Program-made: the position numbers and the translations under genes
Assembly (NCBI GenBank): GCA_022447925.1
Contig: JAKUTS010000008.1
Location: 26,867 to 90,866 of the forward strand
DNA length: 64,000 nt
DNA from: SAR202 cluster bacterium
Lineage (GTDB): Bacteria > Chloroflexota > Dehalococcoidia > Lucifugimonadales > UBA2962
Direction of reading: 5' to 3'
Notes under the pieces: model-generated
Seen by the model: only the letters and a program-made list of their open reading frames with translations
What the model was told of the DNA's origin: nothing
The model's database searches: none
In this document: positions 26,155 through 35,626 of the stretch, in pieces
How positions within the stretch are numbered: the first letter of the stretch is position 1
Layout of the letters: the number at the start of each line of letters is the position of its first letter

Positions 26155-27483
26155 TTGAAAAATAAATTGATCAAGCTTATTCAGTCACGTGAAGTGCAGG
26201 TTGCCGTGATCGGCCTAGGATATGTTGGATTGCCTTTAGCAGTGGGTTTTGCTGAAAAAGGCATTAGGGTTATTGGACTGGATACCGATTCTAATAAAAT
26301 AGCTTCTATAGCTACTGCTAAAGAAACTATTGTTGGAATTCAACCTGAGCGCATTGTCAATGTCAGCTCTGGTACCGCTCCGAGCTTAACATTTACTACA
26401 GATTACGATGCTTTAACAAAAGTCGATGTTGCAATCATATGCGTACCGACACCTTTAAAAGATGAGATTGAGCCTGATTTATCTTTTGTTGAGTTGGCCG
26501 CAAAGGAAATCTCAAAACGTTTACACGACGGAATGTTAATTGTTTTAGAAAGCACAACTTATCCGGGCACAACTGAAGAGTTGCTATTAGATTTATTCGA
26601 ATCAAGTGAATCATCAAACGATTCTCTAAAGCTTGGCAGGAATTATTTCCTATCATTCTCTCCCGAGAGAATCGATCCTGGCAGAACCGACTATACGATC
26701 AAGAATACTCCTAAAATAGTGGGAGGAGTAACGACGGACTGTACTGAAGTCAGTACTGAACTTTATGAAGTTTTGGTTGATTCGGTAGTTCAAGTTTCAT
26801 CTCCAAAAGCGGCGGAGATGGTTAAATTATTAGAAAACACATACAGATCAGTCAACATTGGTCTTGCTAACGAGTTTGCTTTGATTTGCGATGCTTTAGA
26901 GATTGACGTATGGGAGGTTATTGAAGCGGCTTCAAGCAAACCTTTTGGATATACTCCTTTTTATCCAGGTCCTGGCCTTGGAGGCCACTGCATTCCGGTA
27001 GACCCACAATATCTTGCATGGAAGATGAAACAACTTGAACTTGACACAAAATTTATCAATCTTGCCACAGAAATTAACCAAAGTATGTGTGAACACGTTA
27101 TAAGTAAGGTAGTTGAAGCTTTAAACCGTAAAGGTAAGAACTTAACAGGAGCTAAAATCTTGGTATTGGGAGTAGCCTACAAAAACGATGTTGCTGATAT
27201 TAGAGAATCACCTGGGATACGATTGATTGATCATTTAATGAAATCCCGTGCATTAGTTAGCTATCATGACACATTTGTACCGCAAATAAAGGTGGATGAG
27301 AGATCTCTGGATAGTCTTGAACTGACAGGGCAATTATTGTCTTCTGTAGACTGTGTGGTTATTACCACCGCTCACTCATACTACCCAATAGATTTGATCG
27401 TTGACGAAAGTTCGATAATAGTAGACACAAGGAACGCAACATCAAAATATTCGGGTAGCCCTGGCAATGTGATTAAGTTATGA
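26155..27483 (+). CDS. UDP-N-acetylhexosamine 6-dehydrogenase (WecC/WbpA/TviB family)
   Basis: NAD-dependent oxidation of UDP-GlcNAc, UDP-ManNAc or UDP-GalNAc to the uronic acid. The 442 residues include VIGLGYVGLPLAVGFAEKG, PTPLKDEIEPDLS, ESTTYPGTTE, the catalytic cysteine in GPGLGGHCIPVDPQYLAWK and VLGVAYKNDVADIRESP. The TTG start at 26155 has AAGGA 8 nt upstream. With the epimerases next door it points to an aminouronic acid in the glycan. WecC-, WbpA- and TviB-type specificity cannot be separated by eye. Confidence 0.88.
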   Translation: MKNKLIKLIQSREVQVAVIGLGYVGLPLAVGFAEKGIRVIGLDTDSNKIASIATAKETIVGIQPERIVNVSSGTAPSLTFTTDYDALTKVDVAIICVPTPLKDEIEPDLSFVELAAKEISKRLHDGMLIVLESTTYPGTTEELLLDLFESSESSNDSLKLGRNYFLSFSPERIDPGRTDYTIKNTPKIVGGVTTDCTEVSTELYEVLVDSVVQVSSPKAAEMVKLLENTYRSVNIGLANEFALICDALEIDVWEVIEAASSKPFGYTPFYPGPGLGGHCIPVDPQYLAWKMKQLELDTKFINLATEINQSMCEHVISKVVEALNRKGKNLTGAKILVLGVAYKNDVADIRESPGIRLIDHLMKSRALVSYHDTFVPQIKVDERSLDSLELTGQLLSSVDCVVITTAHSYYPIDLIVDESSIIVDTRNATSKYSGSPGNVIKL

Positions 27484-27505
27484 GCTGTGGCAACGTGGCA
27501 AACCA

Positions 27506-28483
27506 ATGAGAGCGTTAATAACCGGTGGAGCTGGTTTTATAGGTTCACATTTATCAGAAGGATTATTGAACCGTGATTACCAAGTATCAGTAATCGATAA
27601 TATGTCTACTGGTAATTTAGATAACGTTAAAAGTTTAATCCCAAATCCCAGATTCGAATTAATTAACGCTTCAATACATGACGAATCAGTGTTGAATAAA
27701 GCAGTTCGAGATGCGGATGTAATTTTTCATTTAGCAGCGGCGGTGGGAGTTAATCTTATTGTTGATGATCCAGTTAAAGTTATAGAAACGAATATTCTTG
27801 GCACACATTCAATTCTTAAAGCTGCGAATTTGTACCGCAAAAAGATTTTGATCGCTTCTACATCGGAGATATATGGGAAGGGGGTTAAATCCCCATTTTC
27901 AGAGTATGATGACAGGCTGTTAGGTCCTACCACTACTTCTCGCTGGAGTTATGCAGCCTCTAAAGCAGTGGACGAATTTCTAGCTTTTGCTTATAACAGA
28001 CAGCTGGACTTACCAGTGATAATATTTCGACTTTTCAATACGGTAGGTCCTAGGCAAATAGGTAAATACGGAATGGTTTTGCCAAGGTTCGTCGAGAGCA
28101 TAATTGCTGGAACACCTCCACAAGTTTATGGAGATGGCAAACAAACTCGATGTTTTTGTGATGTAAGAGATGCTGTGAACGCAATCATCTTGTTGTCCCA
28201 CACTGAATCTGCAATTGGTGATGTATATAACATTGGATCTGAAACAGAAATATCTATTCATGAACTCGCTAAATTAGTTAACAAAGTACTCGGTGGGCCA
28301 ATATATGAGCCAGAATTAATACCGTATGAACAGGCTTACAATCCGGGGTTTGAGGATATGCTTAAACGGCAACCAGACACGTCCAAAATTAGAAATCTTA
28401 CCGGGTGGGAACCTGAAATAGCCCTTAAGGATACTATCTCTGATATTGCAAGTCACCTTGGGCATAATTTCGAAAAGGACTGA
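27506..28483 (+). CDS. NAD-dependent nucleotide-sugar epimerase/dehydratase or decarboxylase
   Basis: Extended SDR of 325 residues. The cofactor motif is TGGAGFIGSHL, with AAAVGVNLIVDDP, a TSEIYG strand carrying the catalytic Ser/Thr, and the YAASK catalytic Tyr-Lys pair (about residues 151-155), then RLFNTVGPRQ and YGDGKQTRCFCDVRD. The last features resemble UDP-glucuronate decarboxylase and ArnA-type proteins as well as GalE-like 4-epimerases. Its position between the UDP-HexNAc dehydrogenase and wecB places it in nucleotide-sugar supply. Confidence 0.85.
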   Translation: MRALITGGAGFIGSHLSEGLLNRDYQVSVIDNMSTGNLDNVKSLIPNPRFELINASIHDESVLNKAVRDADVIFHLAAAVGVNLIVDDPVKVIETNILGTHSILKAANLYRKKILIASTSEIYGKGVKSPFSEYDDRLLGPTTTSRWSYAASKAVDEFLAFAYNRQLDLPVIIFRLFNTVGPRQIGKYGMVLPRFVESIIAGTPPQVYGDGKQTRCFCDVRDAVNAIILLSHTESAIGDVYNIGSETEISIHELAKLVNKVLGGPIYEPELIPYEQAYNPGFEDMLKRQPDTSKIRNLTGWEPEIALKDTISDIASHLGHNFEKD

Positions 28484-28486
28484 ATT

Positions 28487-29575
28487 TTGAAGGTTATACA
28501 TGTTGTAGGTGCGAGACCAAATTTTGTCAAAATAGCACCAGTAATTACTGCATTAAACAAATTTAAAAATGACCTGAATCAGATATTGGTTCATACCGGA
28601 CAGCATTATGATCAAAATATGTCCGGAATATTTTTTAAAGATCTAAGTATTAATCAGGCAAACGACTATTTGGGTATCGGCGCTGGAACCCATGCTGAAC
28701 AAACGAGTGCAGTAATGGTAGGTTGTGAGCAGATGTTTAAAAAGTATAATCCGGATTTGGTTGTGGTTGTCGGTGATGTAAATTCAACTTTAGCTGCTGC
28801 TGTAACCGCTGCGAAGATGGGAATTAAATTAGCTCATGTTGAGTCTGGGCTGCGATCATATGATAGATCTATGCCTGAGGAGCATAATCGTGTTGTAACA
28901 GATCACCTTTCAGATATTCTCTTTACTCCATCCGAAGATGCTTCTATTAACTTGGATCGGGAAGGGATTGCAAAACACAGGGTGCATTTTGTTGGGAACG
29001 TAATGATAGATTCGTTAATGAATGAGTTGCCTAACAGGCCTGAACTGAATGAGATAGAAATACCCGGCTTAAAAAGTTTGAAAAACGAAAGTTATGCTTT
29101 GTTAACCCTTCATCGACCATCAAATGTAGATAATCCTGGTGTGATATACGAAATACTTAGAGCCTTAAAGCCTCTATCTGATGAAATGCCTGTAATTTTC
29201 CCAATTCACCCCAGGACAAGGAACCGATTAGGGAATATAGATACCAAATACCTGACAATATGTGAGCCATTAGGATACCGAGAATTTCTAAGCTTAGAAT
29301 CGCAAGCCAGACTAGTTCTTACTGACTCCGGTGGTATACAAGAAGAGACAACCTTTCTAGGAGTACCTTGTATTACTATCAGAGAAAATACTGAACGTCC
29401 AATTACGCTAACTCATGGAACAAATATCTTAGCTAATCCCAAAAACTTACCCGGTATTATTCGAGACATACTTTCTAATAGTCATTATGACAAACCTACC
29501 AAAATAAAATATTGGGACGGTAAAGCGGCTAAACGCATAGCGGATATTATCGTCTCTAGAGAATGGATGAACTAG
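28487..29575 (+). CDS. wecB: UDP-N-acetylglucosamine 2-epimerase (non-hydrolysing)
   Basis: Interconverts UDP-GlcNAc and UDP-ManNAc. The 362 residues contain VVGARPNFVKIAPVI, HTGQHYDQNMSG, GDVNSTLAAA, AHVESGLRSYDRSMPEE, LTLHRPSNVDN and the C-terminal DSGGIQEETTFLGVP with RENTERPITL. It begins with TTG only 3 bp after the previous stop, with AAAAGGA 8 nt ahead. Together with the dehydrogenase it could make UDP-ManNAcA. Confidence 0.94.
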   Translation: MKVIHVVGARPNFVKIAPVITALNKFKNDLNQILVHTGQHYDQNMSGIFFKDLSINQANDYLGIGAGTHAEQTSAVMVGCEQMFKKYNPDLVVVVGDVNSTLAAAVTAAKMGIKLAHVESGLRSYDRSMPEEHNRVVTDHLSDILFTPSEDASINLDREGIAKHRVHFVGNVMIDSLMNELPNRPELNEIEIPGLKSLKNESYALLTLHRPSNVDNPGVIYEILRALKPLSDEMPVIFPIHPRTRNRLGNIDTKYLTICEPLGYREFLSLESQARLVLTDSGGIQEETTFLGVPCITIRENTERPITLTHGTNILANPKNLPGIIRDILSNSHYDKPTKIKYWDGKAAKRIADIIVSREWMN

Positions 29576-29584
29576 AGTTTAACT

Positions 29585-31501
29585 ATGTGCGGCATAATTG
29601 GAGTATTTAACAATAAGTTACAAAAAGTAGTTTCCAATGCAGAAATTTTAAACGCTGCAGACACGATGACTCATAGAGGGCCTGATGATCGAACATCATA
29701 TATTAGCAATGATAAGAGATTTGGAGTTGGATATCGTAGGCTCAGTATTGTCGATGTCAATGGTGGTAGACAGCCTTTATTTTCGAGTGATGGTTCCGTG
29801 TGTGTAAATGTTAACGGTGAAATTTACAATCATTTAGAGCTTAGAAAAGAATTAGAGAAACGTGGCCACGTTTATCAAACAAATTCGGACTCTGAAGCTG
29901 TTTTGCATGGGTATGAAGAATGGGGTGTGGATGTGGTGAGCAAGTTAAAAGGGATGTATTCCTTTTCTGTGTACGACAGCAATGGAGGTGTTGATGGGCA
30001 TGGTGGGTTGCTCTTAGCTAGAGATAAAATTGGCATAAAGCCACTTTACTACTCGATTACACCTGATGGAGTTACTTACGCTTCTGAGATTAAGGCTATT
30101 CTTAAATTTTCTGACATTTCAAGAGAGCCTGACATGATTGCTGTGAGTCAATATCTAACAATGTCAGCAACACCTGCCCCACGGACTATGTTTGCTGGGA
30201 TACAGAAGTTACCTCCTGGGCATTTATTGATAGCAGATTTAAATGGAGCCGTTGAAATACGAGAATATTGGAGTACTCTGGATAATCGCGTTGACCTGAC
30301 AGATGCTAGTGAAGGGGAGATCATTGAACAAATTTCTGAAAGTTTAACTACATCCATTCGACGTCGTTTAATGACCGACGTGCCATTCGGTGTGTTTTTG
30401 AGTGGAGGAGTTGATTCAAGCCTAAATTTGGCATTAATGAGTCAAATGGTTGATAGGCCAATTGATACTTTTTCAGTAGCTATAAAAAATGATGATGCTT
30501 CTAATGAAAATGAACATGCAAGATATGTTGCAAACCAATTCGGAGCGAATCATAATCAGGTTTTAATAACAGATGAGCAGTTTACTGGCTTTTTGACGGA
30601 TATGGCTTACTATCAAGACGAACCTCTAGCTGATCCTGTATGTGTGCCGCTCTACTATTTGAGTTGTTTGGCAAAGTCAAATGGTTCTACGGTTGTACAC
30701 GTTGGTGAAGGAGCAGATGAGCTTTTTGCCGGATACGGCAATTATGCTTTAATGAATGATTTTCACAAATCTATTTATGCACCATTTCGAGGTTTACCAT
30801 ATTCAGTTAAGAATTTAGTTTTACGATTAGCAGGGCAAGTTGTATCTTCAAGCAAATTTGAATATATCAATAGAGCCACTTTAAATCAGGAATTATTTTG
30901 GGGCGGGGCTGTAGTGTTCTCTGAAAACTCAAAACGGAGTTTGATGAATGAATATATTGATCAGCAGGTTTACTCTAATGTTATAGAGGGCTTTTACAAA
31001 GAATTCGATTCAAAGTTTTCCAACAGTTCTTTCCTTGATCGTGCCATAAATGTTGATTTGAAACATCGGTTACCTGAATTATTACTTATGCGTGTAGATA
31101 AGATGACGATGGCTGCTTCCATAGAGGCTAGGGTTCCATTTTTGGATGAAGGAGTGGTTGAGTTGGCGAACTCAATACCTTCATCGCTAAAGTATAAAAA
31201 TGGAATCACTAAATACATATTGAGGAAAATGGCAACGAAATATCTTCCAGAATCGGTGGTGTACAGAACGAAAAATGGTTTTTGCGGAGGCACCACAAAT
31301 TTGATCGGAAATTCTTTAACACGTTATGCTGAAAAAACGTTAAAAGAATCCAGATGGCTTGTAGAGATTATGGATCAGAATGAAATACAAAGGATTTTTG
31401 AAACGCATAAAAAGGGCAAAATATCTAAAGGATCCGAAATTTGGGCTCTTTTAAATTTGGCTTTATGGCATAAGGTCTGGGTTGAAGGGGAATCCGTTTG
31501 A
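29585..31501 (+). CDS. asnB: Glutamine-hydrolysing amidotransferase, asparagine synthetase B type
   Basis: Two-domain enzyme of 638 residues. MCGIIG at the N-terminus gives the Cys2 glutaminase nucleophile, with RRLSIVD and NGEIYNH in the Ntn domain. The synthetase domain has the pyrophosphate loop FLSGGVDSS, GEGADELFAGY and EARVPFLD. Within a polysaccharide locus, AsnB-like proteins such as WbpS are believed to amidate uronic acids rather than make asparagine; the uronic-acid enzymes nearby support that here. Its stop overlaps the next start (TTGA). Confidence 0.9.
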   Translation: MCGIIGVFNNKLQKVVSNAEILNAADTMTHRGPDDRTSYISNDKRFGVGYRRLSIVDVNGGRQPLFSSDGSVCVNVNGEIYNHLELRKELEKRGHVYQTNSDSEAVLHGYEEWGVDVVSKLKGMYSFSVYDSNGGVDGHGGLLLARDKIGIKPLYYSITPDGVTYASEIKAILKFSDISREPDMIAVSQYLTMSATPAPRTMFAGIQKLPPGHLLIADLNGAVEIREYWSTLDNRVDLTDASEGEIIEQISESLTTSIRRRLMTDVPFGVFLSGGVDSSLNLALMSQMVDRPIDTFSVAIKNDDASNENEHARYVANQFGANHNQVLITDEQFTGFLTDMAYYQDEPLADPVCVPLYYLSCLAKSNGSTVVHVGEGADELFAGYGNYALMNDFHKSIYAPFRGLPYSVKNLVLRLAGQVVSSSKFEYINRATLNQELFWGGAVVFSENSKRSLMNEYIDQQVYSNVIEGFYKEFDSKFSNSSFLDRAINVDLKHRLPELLLMRVDKMTMAASIEARVPFLDEGVVELANSIPSSLKYKNGITKYILRKMATKYLPESVVYRTKNGFCGGTTNLIGNSLTRYAEKTLKESRWLVEIMDQNEIQRIFETHKKGKISKGSEIWALLNLALWHKVWVEGESV

Positions 31502-33477
31502 AATTACTTGATTGGATGAAACTCGCACAAATTTATCTGGTAGTTTTTGGCCTGCAAGGCTTATTACTATTGATAGACAGAGCCGTGAGACGAATATTGG
31601 CCCCCCAATATTATAGGCATACTTGGCCGGCCACAATTAAAACAGTGTCTGAAGGTCTAAATATTCAGTCATATATTAATTCTGACTCGTCTGATTATGA
31701 AAAGTTATTTACTACCGAAAAGCAAAAGATTGTTAATGCTGCTGACAGGATAATGAAAAGAGAATTTCAGATTGCCAGCCTAGGATGGTTGGATTTCGGC
31801 AGCAAGGTAAATTGGCATAGAGACCCAACCACAAGACACCAATGGAGCACACAATTTTATTCGGAAATAGACATTGTGTCTTCATTCAATTCAGGAACTG
31901 ATATAAAAATGACATGGGAATTAAGTAGATTCCATCAAGCCGTGATACTTGCTAGGGCCTACTGGCTAACAGGTGACACGGTTTATCGCAAAGATTTAAT
32001 AGATCATTGGTCCGACTGGACAGATAATAATCCATGTCCATACGGCATTAATTGGACATCATCTATGGAGGTGTCAATTAGAGTAGTAAATCTGATTTTA
32101 GCCTTATGGATCGTTGCGGATAAAGACAATAACATAAATTCAATTCCCAGTGCCGTTTTTAACAACATACTTGAACATGGAAAATACATAATTAGGAATT
32201 TAGAAATAAGTTCTAAAAACGGAAAAATAGTAGCAGGCAATCATCTAATATCAAATTATTCAGCATTGACTTGTATCGGTCTGTTTTTATCTGATGTTCC
32301 ATTAGCTCGGGATTGGATTACCATTGGTATGAGGGGTTTGAATTTAGAAATTAAGAGACAAGTATTGCCGGATGGATTACATTATGAAAGCTCTCTTCAT
32401 TATCATAAATTTGTTTTAGAAACTCTTTTAATAACTGGCATATTAGCTAAAAACTCTGGTCTTACTCTGTCATCAGATTACAAGGAATCAGTATCAAAAA
32501 TGTGTGACGCAGTAGTTTTGCTTACTCGCCCAGATGGACAGCTGCCAACGATTGGAGATTCTGATGGTGGAAGACTGGCGGTACTTTCTGGCTATTACTT
32601 AAATAGGTCAGATAATATTCATGACATTTTGGCTTTAGGTGCTGTTCTTCTTGAAAGAGAAGACATAAGATGCCTGTCAAAGAATAATCTTGGAGAGCTG
32701 TTTTGGTTAATAGGACCTGCAAATTTCTCAAAGTTTGTTCAAGCATCTGAAACATTTTCTGTTCCTGTATACCATCAGTATAAAAGCGGCGGACTATGTG
32801 TTTTACAAAATAGAGAACATAAAGACTTTATTTTGTTTCGGACTGACTGGCCTGAAGGTGAATGTCCAACGGGACACCGACATAATGACTTACTTTCAAT
32901 TGAAATTTGGTTGAATGGGGATCCAATAACAGTTGATCCAGGAACACAGACATACACCGCTGATTTTAATGTTCGAAATGAATTGCGTTCGACCAAATCT
33001 CACGCCACTGTATCACTAAATAATGATGAACAGAACCTCATCCCATTTAACAGCCCATTTGAACTGATTTCTAAGACTAATTCCGGTAAAGTAAGATCGA
33101 ACTTTACAGAAGAACTTATTACAGTTGCATCTACGGCATTTTGGAATGCCATAATGTCTCATGATAGGTCGGTATCGTATTCTCCTAATTCTGGAGAATT
33201 AGTAATAGAAGACACAATAGTTGAAGCTGATACTGCTTGTTGGAACTGGCCTTTGTTTCCAGGCTCATACGAGTTAGAAGCGACATTTACTACTGACTTA
33301 GAACTTTCTACAAAACGTGAAAACTTAAAATTTGCTAATGTATATGGCTCGCCTAGCACATCTAGAGTAATTCGGCTTTCAAGCGATACTAAAAAACGAG
33401 CGTCGGTTAAATTTGTATTTAACCGGCGAAAAGGTAATGCTAAAGCCTTAAATAAAGACTCGACGATGGTGTCTTAA
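31498..33477 (+). CDS. Heparinase II/III-like protein
   Basis: 659-residue protein of the heparinase II/III family associated with polysaccharide clusters. Residues about 10-28 are hydrophobic and may anchor or export it. An (alpha/alpha)-toroid follows (about 60-400), with SWTSSMEVSIRVVN-like helices, GNHLISNYSAL, SLHYHKFVLE and IGDSDGGRL, then a C-terminal beta-sandwich that includes GHRHNDLLSIEIW and DPGTQTY, conserved in the family. Family members cleave or modify uronic-acid glycans, which suits the predicted aminouronic content. It may trim or edit the product. Confidence 0.85.
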   Translation: MKLLDWMKLAQIYLVVFGLQGLLLLIDRAVRRILAPQYYRHTWPATIKTVSEGLNIQSYINSDSSDYEKLFTTEKQKIVNAADRIMKREFQIASLGWLDFGSKVNWHRDPTTRHQWSTQFYSEIDIVSSFNSGTDIKMTWELSRFHQAVILARAYWLTGDTVYRKDLIDHWSDWTDNNPCPYGINWTSSMEVSIRVVNLILALWIVADKDNNINSIPSAVFNNILEHGKYIIRNLEISSKNGKIVAGNHLISNYSALTCIGLFLSDVPLARDWITIGMRGLNLEIKRQVLPDGLHYESSLHYHKFVLETLLITGILAKNSGLTLSSDYKESVSKMCDAVVLLTRPDGQLPTIGDSDGGRLAVLSGYYLNRSDNIHDILALGAVLLEREDIRCLSKNNLGELFWLIGPANFSKFVQASETFSVPVYHQYKSGGLCVLQNREHKDFILFRTDWPEGECPTGHRHNDLLSIEIWLNGDPITVDPGTQTYTADFNVRNELRSTKSHATVSLNNDEQNLIPFNSPFELISKTNSGKVRSNFTEELITVASTAFWNAIMSHDRSVSYSPNSGELVIEDTIVEADTACWNWPLFPGSYELEATFTTDLELSTKRENLKFANVYGSPSTSRVIRLSSDTKKRASVKFVFNRRKGNAKALNKDSTMVS

Positions 33478-34718
33478 TGGTATTAAAAGTCTTGTTTATA
33501 CATTCTGGTGCTGGCATTGGCGGAGCTCCGATAAGTATGGTTACTTTAGCAGCCAGCCTTGACCCTAATTTATATGATCCACATGTGGTCTTTACTGATA
33601 ATGGACCGATGATCGATATCTCCAGAAAGATGGGACTCAGATCTTCAGTAACGAAAATGAGAGCTGTTTTGGCATATGGAGCTCATGTGCCTTTATCTAT
33701 AAGACCTATAATTAATTTTTGTATTCAGTTTATACCTACCATTATTAAGGCAAGACAATTAATTAAAGCTGAGCAGCCTGACTTTATTCATTTGAACACG
33801 AGCGCGCTGATTTCAATAGGAATTATAGCCCGACTCCATAATGTGCCTATTATTTGGCATGTTAGAGAGGTAGTGAACCCAGGTACTTTGTTTGGACGTC
33901 TGCTTTCCGGGTTGATTTGTTTTCTTGCTCATAGGGTGATAGCTGTTTCAGAATATGTTGCACAATGTTTGCCTGATGCAGAAAAAATAAGCGTAATTCA
34001 TAACCCAGTAAACACATCAATTTTTGACCCTGGATATAAAAAACAACATAGGGAAAAAGTAACCTCATTAATTGGATTGCATAAACCCAGTTTAATCATT
34101 GGCATATTAGGCTCTGTTCAGAAAGAGAAGGGACACTTCGTGCTTGCTGAAGCTGCTAGATTGATAAATAAAAAGTTTCCGGAAGTAATATTTCTGATAG
34201 TAGGAGGAGGAGCTCCAGAAGGTTACCGTGACACATTGAGAGGCAGATTAAAAACTTTTTTACATATACCGTTAGACAATCAAGCAAAACTCAACAGTTT
34301 TCTGTCTGAAATGAATTTAACAGAAATATTCAAAAATGTTGGATATCAGGCAGATGTAGCTCCTTATGTGGGCTCTATGGATATACTGGTGGCGCCTAAC
34401 ACAAAACCCGAAGGTTGCCCTAGGTCTTTGCTGGAGGCAATGTCCATGTCTGTTCCAGTTGTCGTCTCTGACATTGGACCTAGTAGAGAAATAATGGGGG
34501 ATAAATGTGCTTATTTTTGCGAGCCGGGTGACGTACTATCTCTTTCAAGCCAATTAATTGACTTGATTGAATCCAAAGTTTTACGAGAGCAATTAGGTGA
34601 TGCCGGAAGATCTAGGGTATTAAGTAAATATCGAGTCGAAAATCACATAGAAAAAATCCAAAATCTATATGAATTAGTTAGCGATGAATTAAATAGAAAA
34701 AGTGTTATGGGCCAATGA
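33477..34718 (+). CDS. Glycosyltransferase, GT4 family
   Basis: GT-B retaining glycosyltransferase, 413 residues. GAGIGGAPISMVTLA at the N-terminus, IWHVREVVNPGT mid-chain and, in the C-terminal domain, GSVQKEKGHFVL, IVGGGAPEG, and PEGCPRSLLEAMSMSVPVV with the nucleotide-sugar-binding Glu. Cytoplasmic or membrane-associated; adds one sugar to the lipid-linked unit. Its ATG shares a base with the heparinase stop (TAATG). The donor sugar cannot be read. Confidence 0.9.
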   Translation: MVLKVLFIHSGAGIGGAPISMVTLAASLDPNLYDPHVVFTDNGPMIDISRKMGLRSSVTKMRAVLAYGAHVPLSIRPIINFCIQFIPTIIKARQLIKAEQPDFIHLNTSALISIGIIARLHNVPIIWHVREVVNPGTLFGRLLSGLICFLAHRVIAVSEYVAQCLPDAEKISVIHNPVNTSIFDPGYKKQHREKVTSLIGLHKPSLIIGILGSVQKEKGHFVLAEAARLINKKFPEVIFLIVGGGAPEGYRDTLRGRLKTFLHIPLDNQAKLNSFLSEMNLTEIFKNVGYQADVAPYVGSMDILVAPNTKPEGCPRSLLEAMSMSVPVVVSDIGPSREIMGDKCAYFCEPGDVLSLSSQLIDLIESKVLREQLGDAGRSRVLSKYRVENHIEKIQNLYELVSDELNRKSVMGQ

Positions 34719-35617
34719 GAAATAAGAAAAAAATTAACCCAATTGCAGAAATATCGGTAATAATCCCTTGTTTCAATGAGCAGGGAGGAATTCTTTCAGT
34801 AATTGAAGACCTTCAGTCAAATTTAAAGGCTTCAGGTTTAAAACATGAAATAATTGTGGTAGATGATGCTTCTACTGATTCAACTGGTGATATTGCAGTC
34901 AAAGCAGGAGCCGTAGTAGTTGAGCATAGTGTTAATCGCGGTTATGGAGCAGCAATTAAATCAGGTGTTAGGGTGGCACAATATGATCATATATGTATTA
35001 CCGATGGAGATGGAACATATCCTTCTAAGGTGATACCGGATCTTGTTTCTGCGGTTTCAGATGGAGCCGATATGGCCGTAGGATCTAGAACAGGAGCTAT
35101 AGTTAAAATACCTTTAATTCGGCGCCCTGCCAAGTTTGTTATAACTAAAATCGCAGAATCGATTGCTGGTATTTCTATACCTGATTTAAATTCAGGACTT
35201 CGAGTGTTTAAAAAGTCTCATGTGAAGAGATATTCAGGCATATTGCCAAATGGTTTTTCGTTTACCACCACAATAACTCTTGCTTTGTTAACTAATGGGT
35301 TTCGGGTGGATTACATGGCAATAGACTATGAGTCGAGAATAGGGGATTCTAAGATTAGGCCGATTAGCGATACTATAAATTTTGTGACTCTGATTTTACG
35401 GATGGCTTTGTATTTTGCACCCTTGAAATTTTTCATGCCAGCGAGCTTCATTTGTATTTTGGTTGCAATAGCGTGGGCTTTAGTCAGCAGGTTTGCTTTA
35501 GGCCAATTAGCTGATGTTACAAGTACAATCTTGGTTGTCCTAGGAATACAAATTGCAGTAGTAGGTCTATTGGCAGAGATGATTAATAAGCGATTACCTG
35601 CGGGTAGGCAAGATTAA
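34715..35617 (+). CDS. Polyprenyl-phosphate glycosyltransferase-like GT2, with two C-terminal membrane helices
   Basis: GT-A family 2 enzyme of 300 residues related to dolichol-phosphate mannosyltransferase. VIIPCFNEQGG, VVDDASTDSTGD, HSVNRGYGAAIKSGVR and the DGDGTYP motif carry the DxD-type metal ligands; SGLRVFKKS and GFSFTTTITL follow. Two hydrophobic helices at about 236-255 and 266-290 anchor the end. It likely makes polyprenyl-phosphate-hexose, the lipid donor for GT-C membrane glycosyltransferases. It overlaps the previous gene by 4 bp. Confidence 0.88.
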   Translation: MRNKKKINPIAEISVIIPCFNEQGGILSVIEDLQSNLKASGLKHEIIVVDDASTDSTGDIAVKAGAVVVEHSVNRGYGAAIKSGVRVAQYDHICITDGDGTYPSKVIPDLVSAVSDGADMAVGSRTGAIVKIPLIRRPAKFVITKIAESIAGISIPDLNSGLRVFKKSHVKRYSGILPNGFSFTTTITLALLTNGFRVDYMAIDYESRIGDSKIRPISDTINFVTLILRMALYFAPLKFFMPASFICILVAIAWALVSRFALGQLADVTSTILVVLGIQIAVVGLLAEMINKRLPAGRQD

Positions 35618-35626
35618 TTATTAACA